The notes under the pieces: generated by a model
Databases searched by the model: none
What the model was told of the DNA's origin: nothing
Seen by the model: the letters and a program-made list of their open reading frames with translations, nothing else
Assembly (NCBI RefSeq): GCF_032854445.1
Contig: NC_088305.1
Location: forward strand, 2,855,001 to 2,919,000
Source: Liolophura sinensis
Lineage: Eukaryota; Mollusca; Polyplacophora; Chitonida; Chitonidae
Direction: 5' to 3'
Length of the DNA stretch: 64,000 nucleotides
In this document: one piece after another, positions 39,201-54,200 of the stretch
Layout of the letters: every line of letters starts with the position of its first letter
How positions within the stretch are numbered: the stretch's first letter is position 1
Position numbers and translations under genes: made by a program

Positions 39201-42200
39201 AAGAGAACACTGTAAGAAGTGGGATGATGGAACCGGCACGGTAACGTGTTACTTAAACAACCAGATTATGTATTGTCAGGACAGAAGCATTACTTTAGGG
39301 CAGCAGGGAGTGTGCAAACCTCTGTACATAGGACTTCTGACTTACTTATAAAGGCCTGTGCGGCATTACGCACGGCACGGCTTCTGACCAGCCAAAGCTT
39401 TCTCGCTTTAGTTTAATCCTATGTACAGATGCTCTGAACTTATATCGCGTGAAGATAGCGTCTTCAAACCTGACTTAATCAACAATAAACCAGGCTGAGA
39501 AACTCGATATTGTCATTTAGATGGACAAAAGGCGTATTAAATCTGTCCAAATACCTCGTCACTATCGAGACCACACTGTCGAGATTTTCTAATAAGCAAC
39601 GTTATGTTGGTTGTGTTAACGATGTGGGGCGGCAGATGTTCAGTCTAGGCTGAAGGTTTGGTTACAACAAACCTGTTGTCATGAATGCATACAGAGTTTC
39701 TATGACACCGTTGTAAAAGCTTTCCTCGCTTGATTTCAGGGGCCCCTTTCCTGTTGATAGTTATTTATTGCGTAATCCGAGCTACAGACGATGGTCACAC
39801 CGAACAGTGAGTACACCACACTTTACCCCACGATTTGTTACATTCTGTAAATGTCAACTCTACATAGCCACCTGTTTTAAATGCTACCTTAAAATTCATG
39901 TAAGGCGAAATCATTATTTATTGCGCAATCCGAGATACAGGCGATGGCCACACCGAACAACGGGCGTATTCGAATGGCTACACAAGAGAACGTGGTCCGA
40001 ATGGCAAAGTGAAACACGACATCACTGTTCGCGAACAAGATTTTCACTCCCTATTTCTCCAAGGTTGGAACGGGGTGCAACGTGAACGATACTGAAAGCG
40101 CCCTGTGTTCTTTTTTGCACTTACACAGTCGTATCAGTTGACACGAGAACACTCGTGTTACACACTTTCGTGGATTCGAATACACCCAGTGAGTATATGT
40201 CAGAGTAAATGTCAGATCACTACATAGCTTCCTGTTTCAAACATTGGCTTAAAATTCATGTAAGGATAAATTATTATTCATGTAAGACGATGTCACGCTT
40301 TAGAACGAGATTTGTATGTTGTCAACTACACACGTTCTATTATTTTGAAAACGATTTCCCGTTCAGATGAGGGATGTCGCTTACATGAACCGTATCTCCT
40401 AGTATACAGTTTTAAAGACGATTAATTTATTTGTCTGATTTAATTTAATTAATTTAATAGTAATGTTTTATTACAAAAACCCAATGGGTTTTTTTTGATT
40501 TATACAAAAACTCGCATGAAACTACCAACGGGTTCAAAAGTCTAACGAGTAGCATGTCAAATGGCAGTGGCCGAGTAGTTTAGGGCGTTGGTCTTTCAAT
40601 CACCAAGTACAAGGTCAAACCCAGCAGGTGCAAGGTCAAACTCAGCCTTTGGCAGGGAATTTGCAGATTCCGCAGGCCCCACTGGCAGCGCTCGGAAATT
40701 GGCCCTGCAATTATTGACCAGGAACGCCCTTACTGGTTGACGGCTGGTATACGAAGTCTGTTTCAACGGATATTGTGAGGAGTCGGCCGTGGGTCGTGGT
40801 TTTCCCAGGACTCCACCCACCATAATGCTGGCCGCTGTCGTATAAGCGAAATATTCTTGAGTGCGGCGTAAAACAAATCAAATAAATAAATTTAGCGCCA
40901 TGTATATACACATATTCTTGTCAATTTTAACTACACGAAGGCGGCCAGAGTTAACCTCCAAACTTTGGCAAGTTATTGACAAACTTTCCAATGTGTGGAC
41001 ATGCGTCGTATTTATTGGCAAGTAAGATGTTTCCAGTGAACTTCATGTGAGATCGCATAAGTGAGCCGTCGACTGCGTATTTTTACCAAGGCCCCCATTC
41101 CCACAAAGTCTTGCAAACGATGTCCAGATTAAAGCGATTGTAGCTTGACTTTGATTTCCAACCGTTAGATAATTTTCACTGCCACTTTGATACAGAAAAG
41201 GGGTGTTGTGTTTCTTGTAAGCTTGTAACTACATAACATGTTACTTCTCGTAAATGTGAAGCAATAAGGCGACAGTAACGAAAAATTGATTTACGAAGTT
41301 TTGTGAAAGTGGCCCCACGATGCTGGCTTCTAATGAAGATTAGGATGTATGGGGTCAGATTTTTCCAGCATCGCACTTGTACTCTGGGTACTCGTCTGTC
41401 AAACCATCAAAGGTATGATGACATTTCAGTCCGCGACAGCCCGATTAAAATCTATATGGTCTCAGGTGTTATTGGACAAACATTAATGACTTTCAAGCCA
41501 AGAATGTGTTCGAAGTTCCAGGCTGCACTAATACTGTTGACTTTCTGAACTTGTTATTGTTTTTTTTCCTGTAAAATCAGTAGCAATCAATATTATTTCA
41601 TATCTCATATCTCAGAAATCGGTAATTAAGTCTTGCCCTAGAATATGTTATGATGTTGAAGTATTTAAATCGCCTTCACATGAATTTTCATACCGTGCCT
41701 TCATTGTTCTACAGCTTTAATTACTCGGTCGTTAGGCGGAGAGACAAACTGAGACTGTAACCTCGAACCAAAGTCGAAAGACGCAAAATTATTTTTCCCG
41801 ATATGATTCATGTACAACATTAGTTAACTTGGACACAAATAACTTCTGGCCGAAAGATATCTTGACCGATGAGATCGCGTGTTCGAATCCAGCTCTACCC
41901 GGTTTAGTCACGACTCTATTATAACGATATACTGGTGGTTTTGTGGTGTCACGTGACAAAAATTCAGGTACGCGGGAATGCAAGGCATATACAACCTGGG
42001 CAACAAAGTATCGGGGTAATCAGAGGTATATAACCGTACATTTGTAAACAAATTGTCGGACTCATCGTCAAAATGAAGGCGGCACCCTAAAATCATATCA
42101 AATGGACATAAACAAATCAAAGAGTATCGTATCTGGGGTGAAGCGAAAACTAGGAGGCACATTTTATGTGGCAAGGAGATAGGCTTAACCTCTCAAGTAG

Positions 42201-45200
42201 ACACACATATGAAATTCTCAGGAAAGAATTGTCCGAGTGTGTTGTTCTCTTTCTCCATAAATCATTCGAATGATGGACTCCCAAACCAAACATTTTGTGA
42301 AATAAAGGTGTTGACGTGATATTTCCATGTGACATTTTCATGAAGACGAATCTGTCCTAGTTCTTCTCGCACAGATGTTCTGGATCACACCATGCTTTGC
42401 TCTCCCAGCATCGTTTCTATCATTCACAACACTCTGTGTCTGTGTTGATTTTTGTCGTTTTGTTGTTCATTGTTCATTTCATTTTTTCTTTCTCTTTAAT
42501 TCTGTTTTATTTGCTTAATCGCATGATACCGAATTTATCAATCCTCGAGGAACCTGTTAATTCCTCGTATGGTGCAAACAAATAAATAGTATCGATGGAA
42601 GAATTAAAGATGTCCCTGGACCGGATAACGCCTGATTAAAATAATGCAGATATCGGCAAATAGGATTTTTTTTGCAAATGTATGAAAGACGAAACATCAA
42701 TTTAAGCCTATTTGTGTAATGCGGTTTATAGCGTGATGCTATGAAATGTTTGCACAACCTGGATCGACCAGCGCATGTCTCGTTGTTCTACACGGCACGA
42801 TGGGTATGGAGAGTCTCGTTGTTCTACACAACACGATGGGTATGGAGAGTACCGTTGTTCTGCATGGCACGATGGATATGGGGAGTCTCATTGTTCTACA
42901 CGGCACGGTGGGTATGGAGAGTTCCGTTGTTCTGCATGGCACGATGGGTATGGAGAGCCTGTATGGTTCTGCACGGCGCGATGGGTATGGGGAGTCTCAT
43001 TGTTCTACACAGCACGATGGGTATGGAGAGTACCGTTGTTCTACACGGCACGGTGGGTATGGAGAGTACCGTTGTTCTACACGGCACGATGGGTATGGAG
43101 AGTATCGTTGTTCTACACGGCGCGATGGGTATGGAGAGTCTCGTTGTTCTATACGGCACGATGGGTATGGGGAGTCTCATTGTTCTACACGGCACGATGG
43201 GTATGGAGTGTATCGTTTTTCCGCATGGCACGACGGGTATGGAGAGTCTCGTTGTTCTACACAGCACGATGGGTATGGAGAGTACCGTTGTTCTACACGG
43301 CACGGTGGGTATGGAGAGTACCGTTGTTCTACACGGCACGATGGGTATGGAGAGTATCGTTGTTTTGCATGGCACAATGAGTATGGAGAGTCTCGTTGTT
43401 CTACACGGCACGATGGGTATGGAGAGTGTTGTTGTTCTACACGGCACGATGGGTATGGAGAGTCTCGTTGTTCTATACGACTCGATGGGTATGGGGAGTC
43501 TCATTGTTCTACACGGCACGGTGGGTATGGAGAGTCTCATTGTTCTACACGGCGCGATGGGTATGGAGAGTATCGTTGTTCTGCATGGCACGATGGGTAT
43601 GGAGAGCCTGTATGGTTCTACACGGCACGATGGGTATGGGGAGTCTCATTGTTCTACACGGCACGATGGGTATGGAGAGTATCGTTGTTCTACACGGAAC
43701 GATGGGTAATTAGACTGTCGTTGTTCTACACGGCACGATGGATATGGAGAGTCTCATTATTCTATACGACACAATGGATATGGAGACTGTCGTTGTTCTA
43801 CACGGCACGATCGATATGGAGAATCTCGTTGTTTTACACGGCACAGTGGGTATGGAGAGTATCGTTGCTCTACACGGCACGATGGGTATGGAGAGTCTCA
43901 TTGTTCTATACGACACAATGGATATGGATGGTCTCGTTGTTCTGCACGGCACGATGGGTATGGAGAATCTCGTTGTTTTTACACGGCACGGTGGGTATGG
44001 AGACTGTCGTTGTTCTACACGGCACGATTAGTATGGAGAGCCTATATGCTTGTACACGGCACAATGGGTATGGAGTCTCCATAGTTCTACACGGCATGAT
44101 GGGTATGGAGAATCTCGTTGTTCTACACGGCAGGATGGGAATGGAGAGCCTCCATGGTTCTACACGGCACGATGGGTACAGAGAGTCTCATTGTTCTACA
44201 CGGCAGGATGGGAATGGAGAGCCTCCATGGTTCTACACGGCACGATGGGTACAGAGAGTCTCATTGTTCTACACGGCAGGATGGGAATGGAGAGCCTCCA
44301 TGGTTCTACACGGCACGATGGGTACAGAGAGTCTCATTGTTCTACACGGCAGGATGGGAATGGAGAGCCTCCATGGTTCTACACGGCACGATGGGTACAG
44401 AGAGTCTCATTGTTCTACACGGCATGAAGGGTGTGGAGTGACTCGTTGTTCCACACGGCATGATAGGTTTGGGGCGGAACCAGCCTTACCTAAGATGTGC
44501 ACTCTTTTGCTCATTTCCATCTGACCAGGAAGTTTTAAATGTAAATGAAAGCTGTAAGCTGCTCAAAAGAATATATACTGTTCATAATATACTGTTATGA
44601 CGTTGTTCTCACTGCAACTAGGGGGCCTCCGTGGCTCAGTTGATTATGCAGTCGCTGTGAGTTCAAGTCCAGCTCATGCTGGCTTCCTCTCCGGCCCTAC
44701 GTGGGAAGATTTTCCAACAACCTGCGGATGGTCGTGGGTTTCCCCCGGGCGCTGCCCGGTTTCCTCCTACCATAATGCTGACCGCCGTCGTATAAGTGAA
44801 ATATTCTTGAGTACGGCGTAAAACACCAATCAAATAAATAAATAAATCACTGCAAGTAACATTTGATGACTGAGATCGCGAGTTCGAATCCAGTTCTGGT
44901 TGGTTTTTTTTGCACTTTTAGGTCAGGTATGCTTGGCAAAGTTGGGTGCGCGCTTTACTCATCGGACACTCCAGCTTCCAGAGTCAGTCAATCAGTATAT
45001 AAATATACAAACAATATATAACTAAGTACATACATGAATATATATCCATATATACATATGTATATAGATAAACAAGTATAGTGCAGATAATCGGACCACG
45101 AGGTCTTGTAACAGCAGCAGAAATAATCATGTAAGCAGTGATGAATTTAATTGATCAACATGCAGTACAATATGACGCACGTATTGGTGGGTTTTTTTTT

Positions 45201-48200
45201 AAAGTTTTCTTTCCTTTCTGCCGTCGGTCAAAGTATCTTGAATACAGTTTAATGTTAAACCGTATTGACGATGCACGCGAGATTTTTGAATTCGGATCTG
45301 GCATATTGAAAATAAGGTCATTAGAAATCCATTTCTTAAAGAAGGCATTGTTGTTGTTATCCTTAGAATATCCAAGAATATTTCCCTTATACAACGGCGG
45401 CCAGCATTATGGTGAAAGGACCTGGGGAAACCCACAACCATCCACAGGCTGCTGGCAGACCTTTCCACATACGTGGCGGCATTATATAGTATTACTTCTA
45501 GATCGTTTGTGCTTGATACGTGTAACTTTGCTATAGGTAACTCTCATCTTACTTAATTTTAGTTTTTATAAACAAATACATCTTATGGGTATATTTATCA
45601 TTTAGCTGACGACTATTTGCTTAATTTTGTCTGTTTCAGCTGTTGGAGCGGTAACAGCGTCTATGTGTGGATAATATATGGCCCCGTTATCACGTCATTA
45701 CTGGTAAGGCTATACGTGATAAAATCTTCGGTTTTGGTTGGTCAAGCTGTTTTATGTGTTCTCCTAAAAGACAAACAGCTCACAACATTTGATTCATATA
45801 TTTTATTGAAGTTTTAGACAGTGCTCAAGAATATTTCACTTATATGACGGCAGAGTAACCATGTGAACAGTACTTTTTGTTCTGGGGTTTTATGTCCCTT
45901 TGAATTTCTTTATCTAGTTTTTTAACCTGAGGCAATTCCTTGTTAGCGTTCATGGCCCTAAGTAGTGCGGTTAATTAAATTGTCATAAAGACATCGAACC
46001 CACCATTACTCATATGTTAAAGTGAACATAAAGTCAGCCAATATAGCTGAATTAATTAATAAAGTAGTATTCCAGAGTGATTGGCCAAGTTCATAAGGGC
46101 CTTTCAACATGGCTACACGCTGTGAATTTTCCGTCAGTGCCATATCTCCACTGCTGAACTTCATATTCTAGGCTTTCAAAACTTTATAGAATTTTTTACA
46201 TATTTTTCTGTGATAATTGTGTCCTGTATCATTTTTTTCTATGTATATATAGTAGCAGACTTTATGTTCACTTTTAGGTTAACAAATTTTTCCAACATTT
46301 GAACTCATTTTCACATCCGAAATCCAGCTCTTCCAAATGATCTGTAGTGAACTTCGCTATTAACTACTTCAAGTATGAGTACTAAAAAACTGCTGTCATC
46401 GTTACACCTCGACACGTGATATATGCAACCTTATATGGATATGGTTCGGAGAAAAGTCAATCGCCCTTGTGCTATAGGTTTGGCGGATTCTTCCAGCCAT
46501 ATATGCAACAACCACCATAAAGGTGAAATGTTTCTGAGGAAGATTCAACACACTTTTTAGCCGAGCTGTGACATGTTCAACAGTTTGGAAGTTCAGAAAA
46601 GACAAAACATTCCTCTTACCAGTGTGACCGTGATGAGTTCAAGTCCAGCTCAAGGTGGCTTCCTCTCCAGTAGTATTTGCCAGTAACGCTTGGGCATGTC
46701 GTGAGCTCTGCCTCGTTTCCTCCCACCATAATGCTGGCCACTGTCGCACGAGTAAAATATTCTCGAAGCACCATTCAGAATAAAAAATAAATTCTTAAAC
46801 AAAGACTCCTTGAGCGCTGGTCTCTTGTACGCGTTGTTTGTTAAAGGACCTTGTATGGTAAGACGAGGAATCGGCCCCAGTGCAAGAAACCTCGAGTAGC
46901 GAAACCTCGAGTAGCGATACTGACTATAGCTATGATTGACAGCTGCTGGCACATTTGTAAGGCTATTTCTTTTTCAGTTCTATCTTTTCCTGTTATATGG
47001 CAAGGTTGCGGCTTATATATATCCAAACATGCACTGAAGCGAAGTGTAGGTCATAAAATCGAAAAATTGTAATATATAACAAGTGTAACTTTCAGCCATA
47101 TACTTCCACTACCCATAACATGTTAATATAAATGACTGGACCACATGTGCTCTCAAGCAGGATTCACGTATGATGTCGCTACAGTTGCCAAATGCTACGT
47201 AATACCATAGCCCATCAATTCTAATTCATAACAATACTTATTCAGTGGAAAACGGTCTTCATCTTTACTCACATAAAAGTATGTTTCCAAAAAAAAAAAA
47301 AAAAACAAAAAAAAAAAAACAAGAAGCCAAATAGATTCGAACTCTTCCCCGAGAGTGGGACATTTTCTACCCATTGATATCGTTAGTCCACTGCACTGTG
47401 GTGGATCTCTGATGGACAAAACCAGAAATACAAAGTCTAAACTTGCTCAAATATTGCAAAACTCATCAGATTTAAAGTTATGTTTTACATATGAAGACGA
47501 ACGTTAACTACAACGAAACTTTGACAGCATGTAGAAATACACATGTGAAGGTTTCAGTAACGATGTTTTTCTGGTTTTGATCTTCATGGTGTAAATTAAA
47601 AACACAGTGCCTCTTTTGAACGACAAATTGGTGTTTTTGATGGAGATTGCATTTTTGGAAGGTTATTACTAAGCAACGGTCTCTTTTAAGGCATTATGCC
47701 TTTCATGAGTGACCAAGTTTTATACATCTGATTCCGAATTTCACAGAGTTGTGCTTGGATTTTCAAATTTGTACTTTCTTATCGTACCTCTCTGGAGCCG
47801 ATCCTCCGCCTTACCGTACAAGGTCCTTTGACAACACAGAGCTTTAAGTCACTTTCGACCACTGACATGAAATAAATTACATCATTTGTCATTTGTTTTA
47901 CCTAATTATGCTTGATCGATGGGTGCAAGTGCTGTGTGCGTTGGTACTGTTTAAGCATGTACATGACTAGTCTCCACCTTGTGGTGTTTTCTCTTATATC
48001 TTACATGTTATTACCCTTGTTTATATCTACGTGTAACACAAGAAGTTTGAAAATTTACTGGTATACAGGTTAAGTAATAATTAATATACCACTTTTACTG
48101 TTATATTTCAGGCCAATTTTGCATTCCTAATTAACATAATCCGTGTGATAATTCGGAAGTTACGAGATTTTGACGCCCCTAATACCTCACAGACGAGGTA

Positions 48201-51200
48201 AGCCAGAGTCCACTTATGCCAGCTTTGTTTTTGTCTTTCCTGCCGTGTAAGAAACCTTCTGTCATCTTATTACACTATTACACTACTACACTTATTACAC
48301 CACACATGTGACCTGTCACACATGACAGGCAACTATTTTTAGTGCCATATTCTGTAAAACCGGAATGTGAAAAAAGAAGCTTCAGAAAAAGTTGTTTAGA
48401 GTAGACGAACAACAGAGACAAATGAGGTGTGGTACGTTTGTGAACTTAACTTCCGGAAGTCGCCTGTGGTCTAATAGTTAAAGACGCGCACCTTTCAACC
48501 ACGAGGAAACACATGGCGCGGGTTCAAACCTGGCATTAGACAGGACCTTGTATTACTGCTTGCGAGACCTTGGTGGCAGTAAGCCGTCGGCAATGCTTGT
48601 ATGGCCGCTACTGACATGTCTTCCACTAATATGGTGCGCATCTATACGTAACATGGGGGAAAGTTCGTCCATAACTTCCGTTACTGTGCTTAAATCGGTG
48701 ATTTAACATTGCCACTTTGGTTTTTTCCACCTGTAAATGTTACCTCTATCACGAATTCTTACGCATAATGTTAAGAAACAGTGGAATAAATAAATTGTCA
48801 GGTTTGTGGCAGAGGGCGGTTTTTGAATTGAGCTCTCTACTTTCTTCAACTTATGAACATGGCCTGGACGATGTGTTAAAATTGTCCGTATTTTATTTCC
48901 CTACAAACCTCTTTATATCGGTCTAGACGACAAGTTCGCTGGCCTGACTCGACGTCGGCGCAAATTATCTCACGACAATAATTTAAACAGAGGGAATTCC
49001 CCTTTGATTCTCAACGTTTCTCTCTCCGGGCGCTTCTTATCCTCACGGAGAATGACTTCCGGTAGCCCCAAGTTATCGTCTTTAATAACAACTTAGTCGC
49101 CCTTCCCCTGGCTTCATTTACTGACCGGCTGGCCTATTATGCGCTGTAGTTAAACATTTCAGACATGTCTCGCGATGAACACCAACATCTGTCGATCAAG
49201 TTACATGAGCCTATTTCGTCTGGTGGTTTGTGTTGAATGTCGTTTTGGAAATTGATCTTGAATGCGATTATTGATCCGAGGCGATCATTATGGCTGACAA
49301 TTGGTATAAGAATGTCCGGTGTTTCCAGGGCTAGATTCTAACGAAAAGCTAACGCGACAGGTGATCGCTTTGATAATGAGCAATGTTAACAATTCCTTAT
49401 CATGTTTTCATTCCTGCTCTCCTGTTTTTAATCTCCAGGAAGGCAGTCCGTGCCACAATTATTTTGGTTCCGTTACTTGGACTACAGTACCTTCTGCTCC
49501 CCTTCCGGCCTAGCGAGGACAGCGGTTTCCAGGAGACCTACGCTTATCTGTCCGCCCTGGTGACGTCTTTACAGGTTAGTTTAGGAGCCACAATTATGGG
49601 AACCAGGCAGCTGACAAAACGTTACCTCTCCTTTTGTCTTTAATTAGTGTTTGAGGAAATAATGCGAGTAATCCAACAGCATTGAATATCGCTGGATACA
49701 AATGATATTTTTGCTCAGTTACTCACGTACAGAATCGTAGCGACACTTGGAATTCACGACTGTGTTTATTTTTACCTAATTCCGCCATTAAAATGCATGA
49801 TACTATCTAAGCATTTGCATGAACAGTTAAAATAAAACCATTTGCCAGAAATTACGTTGTCCATGCCGATCTGGTTTTACTCTCTATCCTGTAAATCCTT
49901 TATTGTATTCTGCATGTTTGGATTTTGCAGCGAACACCTTTAGCATAAAATACTAGGGCATCATAATGATGTACAATAATGCAGAACGTACACAGATTTT
50001 GACACTGAAAACCCTTAATAAACACACCACGTGCTTTCCAGTACATTTTTAACAGAAAATGCATGCTGTTTCTATCACCCTGGAATCCACTTGTACTGGA
50101 CCAGCCAGGGTCTTGTATGCACTGAAGTTTCCCCACGACTAAGTGTTTCTCCGTGCTTCTGTGTTTTCTCATGGTTCTGTGTTTTCCCAAAGAGCTAGGT
50201 TTTCCCATGAGTACGTATTTTCCCGTGTGTCTGTATTTTCCCATGGCTCTGTATTTCCATGACTCTGTGATTCCCAATGTTTCTTTGTTCGCCATACTGA
50301 TGTGTTTCCCCATGGCTCTGCGTTTCGCCATACTACTCTGTTTTCCCCTGGCTCTGTGTTTCGCCATACTTCTGTGTTTCTTCATGACCCTGTATTTCGT
50401 CATACCGCTGTGTATCCCAATGGCTCTGTGTTTCGCCCTACTTCTGTGTTTCTTCATGGCTCTGTATTTTACCATGCCGCTGTGTAGCTCAATGGCTCTG
50501 CGTTTTCCGATGGCTCTGAGTTTCGCCATACTTCTGTGTTTCCCCATGGCTCTGTGTTTCGCCATACTTCTATGTTTCCTCGTGGCTCTGCGTTTCGCCA
50601 TACTGCTGTGTTTTCCTATGGTTTTGCGTTTTGTCATACTTCTTTGTTTCTTCGTGGCCGTGTATTTCGCCATATCCCTGTGTATCCCAATCGCTCTGTG
50701 TTTTCCGATGGCTCTGTGTTTCGCCATACTTCTGTGTTTTCATACACAGCATACCGCTGTGTATCTCAATAGTTCTGCGTTTCCTATGGCTCTGTGTTTC
50801 TCCATACTTCTGTGTTTCCATATGGCTCTGCGTTTCGCCATGCTTCTGTGTTTCCTCATGGCTCATTGTTTCGCCATACGGATGTGTTTCCACATGGCTC
50901 CGTTTCGACACACTTCTGTGTTTGCTCATGCCTATACTGTTGGGCACAACCATGTAAATTATTACCCGAAAAAAACAATGAAAATATATATAAAAAATGA
51001 GCAAATGAGAACAAAATTACGTACTGAGATACCGTGTTTCCCTATGGTTCTGTGTTTCGTCATATTGCTGGTTTTCCCTTTGGCTATGCGTTTCGTCATA
51101 CTGCTGTGTTTCCCTATGGCTATGAGTTTCGCCATACTGCTGTCTTTTCCCATAACTCCCGTTGGCCATACTGCTGTGTTTCCCTATGGCTCTGTGTTTC

Positions 51201-54200
51201 GCCATACTTCTATGTTTAATCCTGGCTCTTCTATTGAACACAACCATGTAAATAAAGTATTGTCCTAAAAGAAAGAATGAAAATATATATAAAAAATGAA
51301 CAAATGAGAACACAACCACACACTAAGGAAAGCCGAGAATATGTGATGAAAGTGGCTTCAGATGATGAAATTACATCTCTATGCCATGTTTAGATATCAT
51401 CGATCGTTCGTCTGATGTGATTTAGATCACATAAAAAAAGCACAAGAGGCCTGTCCATACAGTGCTAGGCGCCCTCCAGATGTGGGATTGAAATGAAACA
51501 GTATAGCTCTAATGAATGACAGAGTAATGATAGTGCCAATCCGTGATCCGCAAACACGATTCCTGCTCTTAGCTCTTAGAATAAACTTCATCGTAAAAAC
51601 GATTTGCTGAAATGGTACTGTAGTTTGTGCAGACATGATTTCGTTTAATGCAGCACCAATTCGGGATGTTGTAAATTATACGTTCACCAAATCGTGACGG
51701 ATGTGGTGCTTTGGTATGAAGGCCAGCCTGACTCAGTCCTATAGCGGGGTACGTGATACATTTCAAGTCAGTTCTTTAGGAAAACTCTTGACCAAGATTG
51801 GCATCACGCCATCTGGATATTGTCTCAAAGGAAGGATAACTCTTTGGTATAATTCATTGGGCTATATCATTCAGTAATGGGCTATTTCACTGAGTTATCT
51901 TTCCTGAGACAATATCTAGAGGGCGCTAATCCTATCTTGGTCATGGGCCATAACTGAGCATTATTTCCCATTTCGGATCGGGACAATGGCTCACTAACGA
52001 ATGGAGTCGTACATACGATTTAAAAAAAGTGAACTGTGCATTCACTGTTGACTTACTTACTGTTAGCTTAGTAATGTATCATGTATGTTGTTCTTGCTAT
52101 AGTGATTTAGTGAAGCAAAAGCGTATGATTGCTATGAAGCAGTCGTACTATAACAAAACTCCTTTTGGCCCACGTTTCTGTACTACCCCAAGAGGCAACA
52201 GAGCAATCAAATATTTCTGATGGTCATCGTTGTGAGGATATTTTTTTTGTTAGTTGATTGTTTTACTCTAGAATTTTTTGCTTATATGTGAACTATGGTA
52301 GTCACTTTTATGGCTAAAGGAAAACAGATTGGCCAGATTTCACGCCATATTGGTAGAAAAGCGCACCGTCGAATCTCCATAGTGATTAAAGTGCTACTAA
52401 CAGCGAGAGATGGAGAATTCAGAAATTCTCCGCCCTACGCCAGGATGAAATCCACACCGTATCTGCCATCAATTTCAGTCAATTTCAGGTTTCTGGTGAA
52501 TGTTGATCCATGGAAAAGAATCCCACCAAATCAATTCTTCAAAAACCCTGACGTCGCGCCCCTGTGCCATCTCCCGCAATATATCTGCTGTATAACTAGA
52601 TGCTGATTGTCTTTCTTATGTTTCAGGGCGCCTTGGTCGCTTTGATCTACTGTTTCTTGAACGGAGAGGTGAGTAATTGAAGAAAAATGAGCCCTGAGGT
52701 TAATTTCCGTCCATCGCAACTGAAATCAGCATCGCCTTTTAAACAGAACATTGTTAACCATGTACAGTAGCCTTATTTTTAATTGGCGCAAGGTCTTCGT
52801 TCCTTCCAGTGGTCCAAATTCCACTAGAAGCGAAATCACCGTTGTTTCTAGTGCCAATATAGTTAAAGATCCACTAGAAGCGAAATCGCAGTTGCTTCCA
52901 ATGACAATATAGTCCATGTTCCGCTAGAAGCGAAATTAACGTTGTTTCCAATGGCTATAACTGATGTATTGACGGACTGATGTTTAAGGCTGTGCTCCAG
53001 AATTTTTCCCGGATATGACGTTTGGCAGGTTTATAGGATGAGGAAACCTAAGTGCCTGGAATAAATCATGAACCTTCGCCACGAGCCTGACAAACCATTT
53101 CACTTAAAGCCATGACCTGTTAGCAGCGAGAACTGGATTCCAGCACACGACGTCATTGTTCAGTGGGCTAATGGTCGCACCTAGTCAGTGCTACCCTGGA
53201 GAACGTTGGAAAAACTCCATATTCGTTGATAAAAAAGTCTCTATTTACATAAACCAAGAAATTATTTTCTTTCACAAACTTCAAATTTGTCCCTATACTA
53301 TGATTCATACAATTAAAATGATTCTATAAAGTTTGAAACAGGTTATAAAGCGACTCGCATTATAAATCTTATGAAATTCACTACTGATTTTGAACAGTAA
53401 AACCTGACGAGGCTGACAGAGACGAGGCTGATATTTTGTGAACGTTAATAATTTGGACAATTTTAAAATGTTGCCTTGATTTGTTTTGATCTAATCGGCA
53501 TTGCTTTTTGTCGAAATTCTGCGGTTTAGTCTTTCTAATCTGAGCTTCTTGGATCAAATTTACCGGACGTAGAACAAATAATTTCCTAAGAATCAAAAGC
53601 GTCCTTTGACTACATACTGGACAATATCTTCCTGTGCAAATTTATTATGGTTTCTTTCCTCAAGACATAGGTTTTTGTTGATAGTAGATTAAGCATGGAG
53701 ACTTCCCTGCTGTCTACGTTTACGGTTGGAATCACAAAGACAACTTTTGATCAAGGCCGTTTCTTCGTTGTCCATTTCCCATATCAGTTGAACTGTTTCC
53801 TTTTAAAAATGAAAAACTTGGCATTGGATACGGTCTCCAGAAGATTTGGACAGCCGCCAGGCTCGATCCCAAATATCAACGGCCTCTGACAGATCCCTTG
53901 GTTGCCCGTAAAAAGTGATATATGTCGCCTGTACAAGCGCATCTGTTTGAGTCGCTTCTATAAATACATGGCACAAGTAAAACTTTCAAAATAGGGCTTG
54001 AGAGTGATTGCCTGTAAGATTGAGTTTCAAGCGTGTTGATAAGGAATAACTTATGTCCGCACATGGGAGATACTTACTGTTCAACGATAATATCAAATAA
54101 TTTGCATTATCTCCCCGTGATTTGAAAATAATCCGGTAGCAAAAAGAAACAAAGAAACTTGTCGACGACTGAAGTAACAATAATATCAGTAACGTGGAAG

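Noticed and set aside
47289-47320. Long A-run as a processed pseudogene tail
   Set aside because: No coding or retroposed sequence recognised next to it, and no target duplication seen.
50153-51268. 371-codon hydrophobic protein resembling a membrane protein
   Set aside because: A 36-bp tandem array; the hydrophobicity comes from one repeated 12-residue unit and the antisense is equally open.
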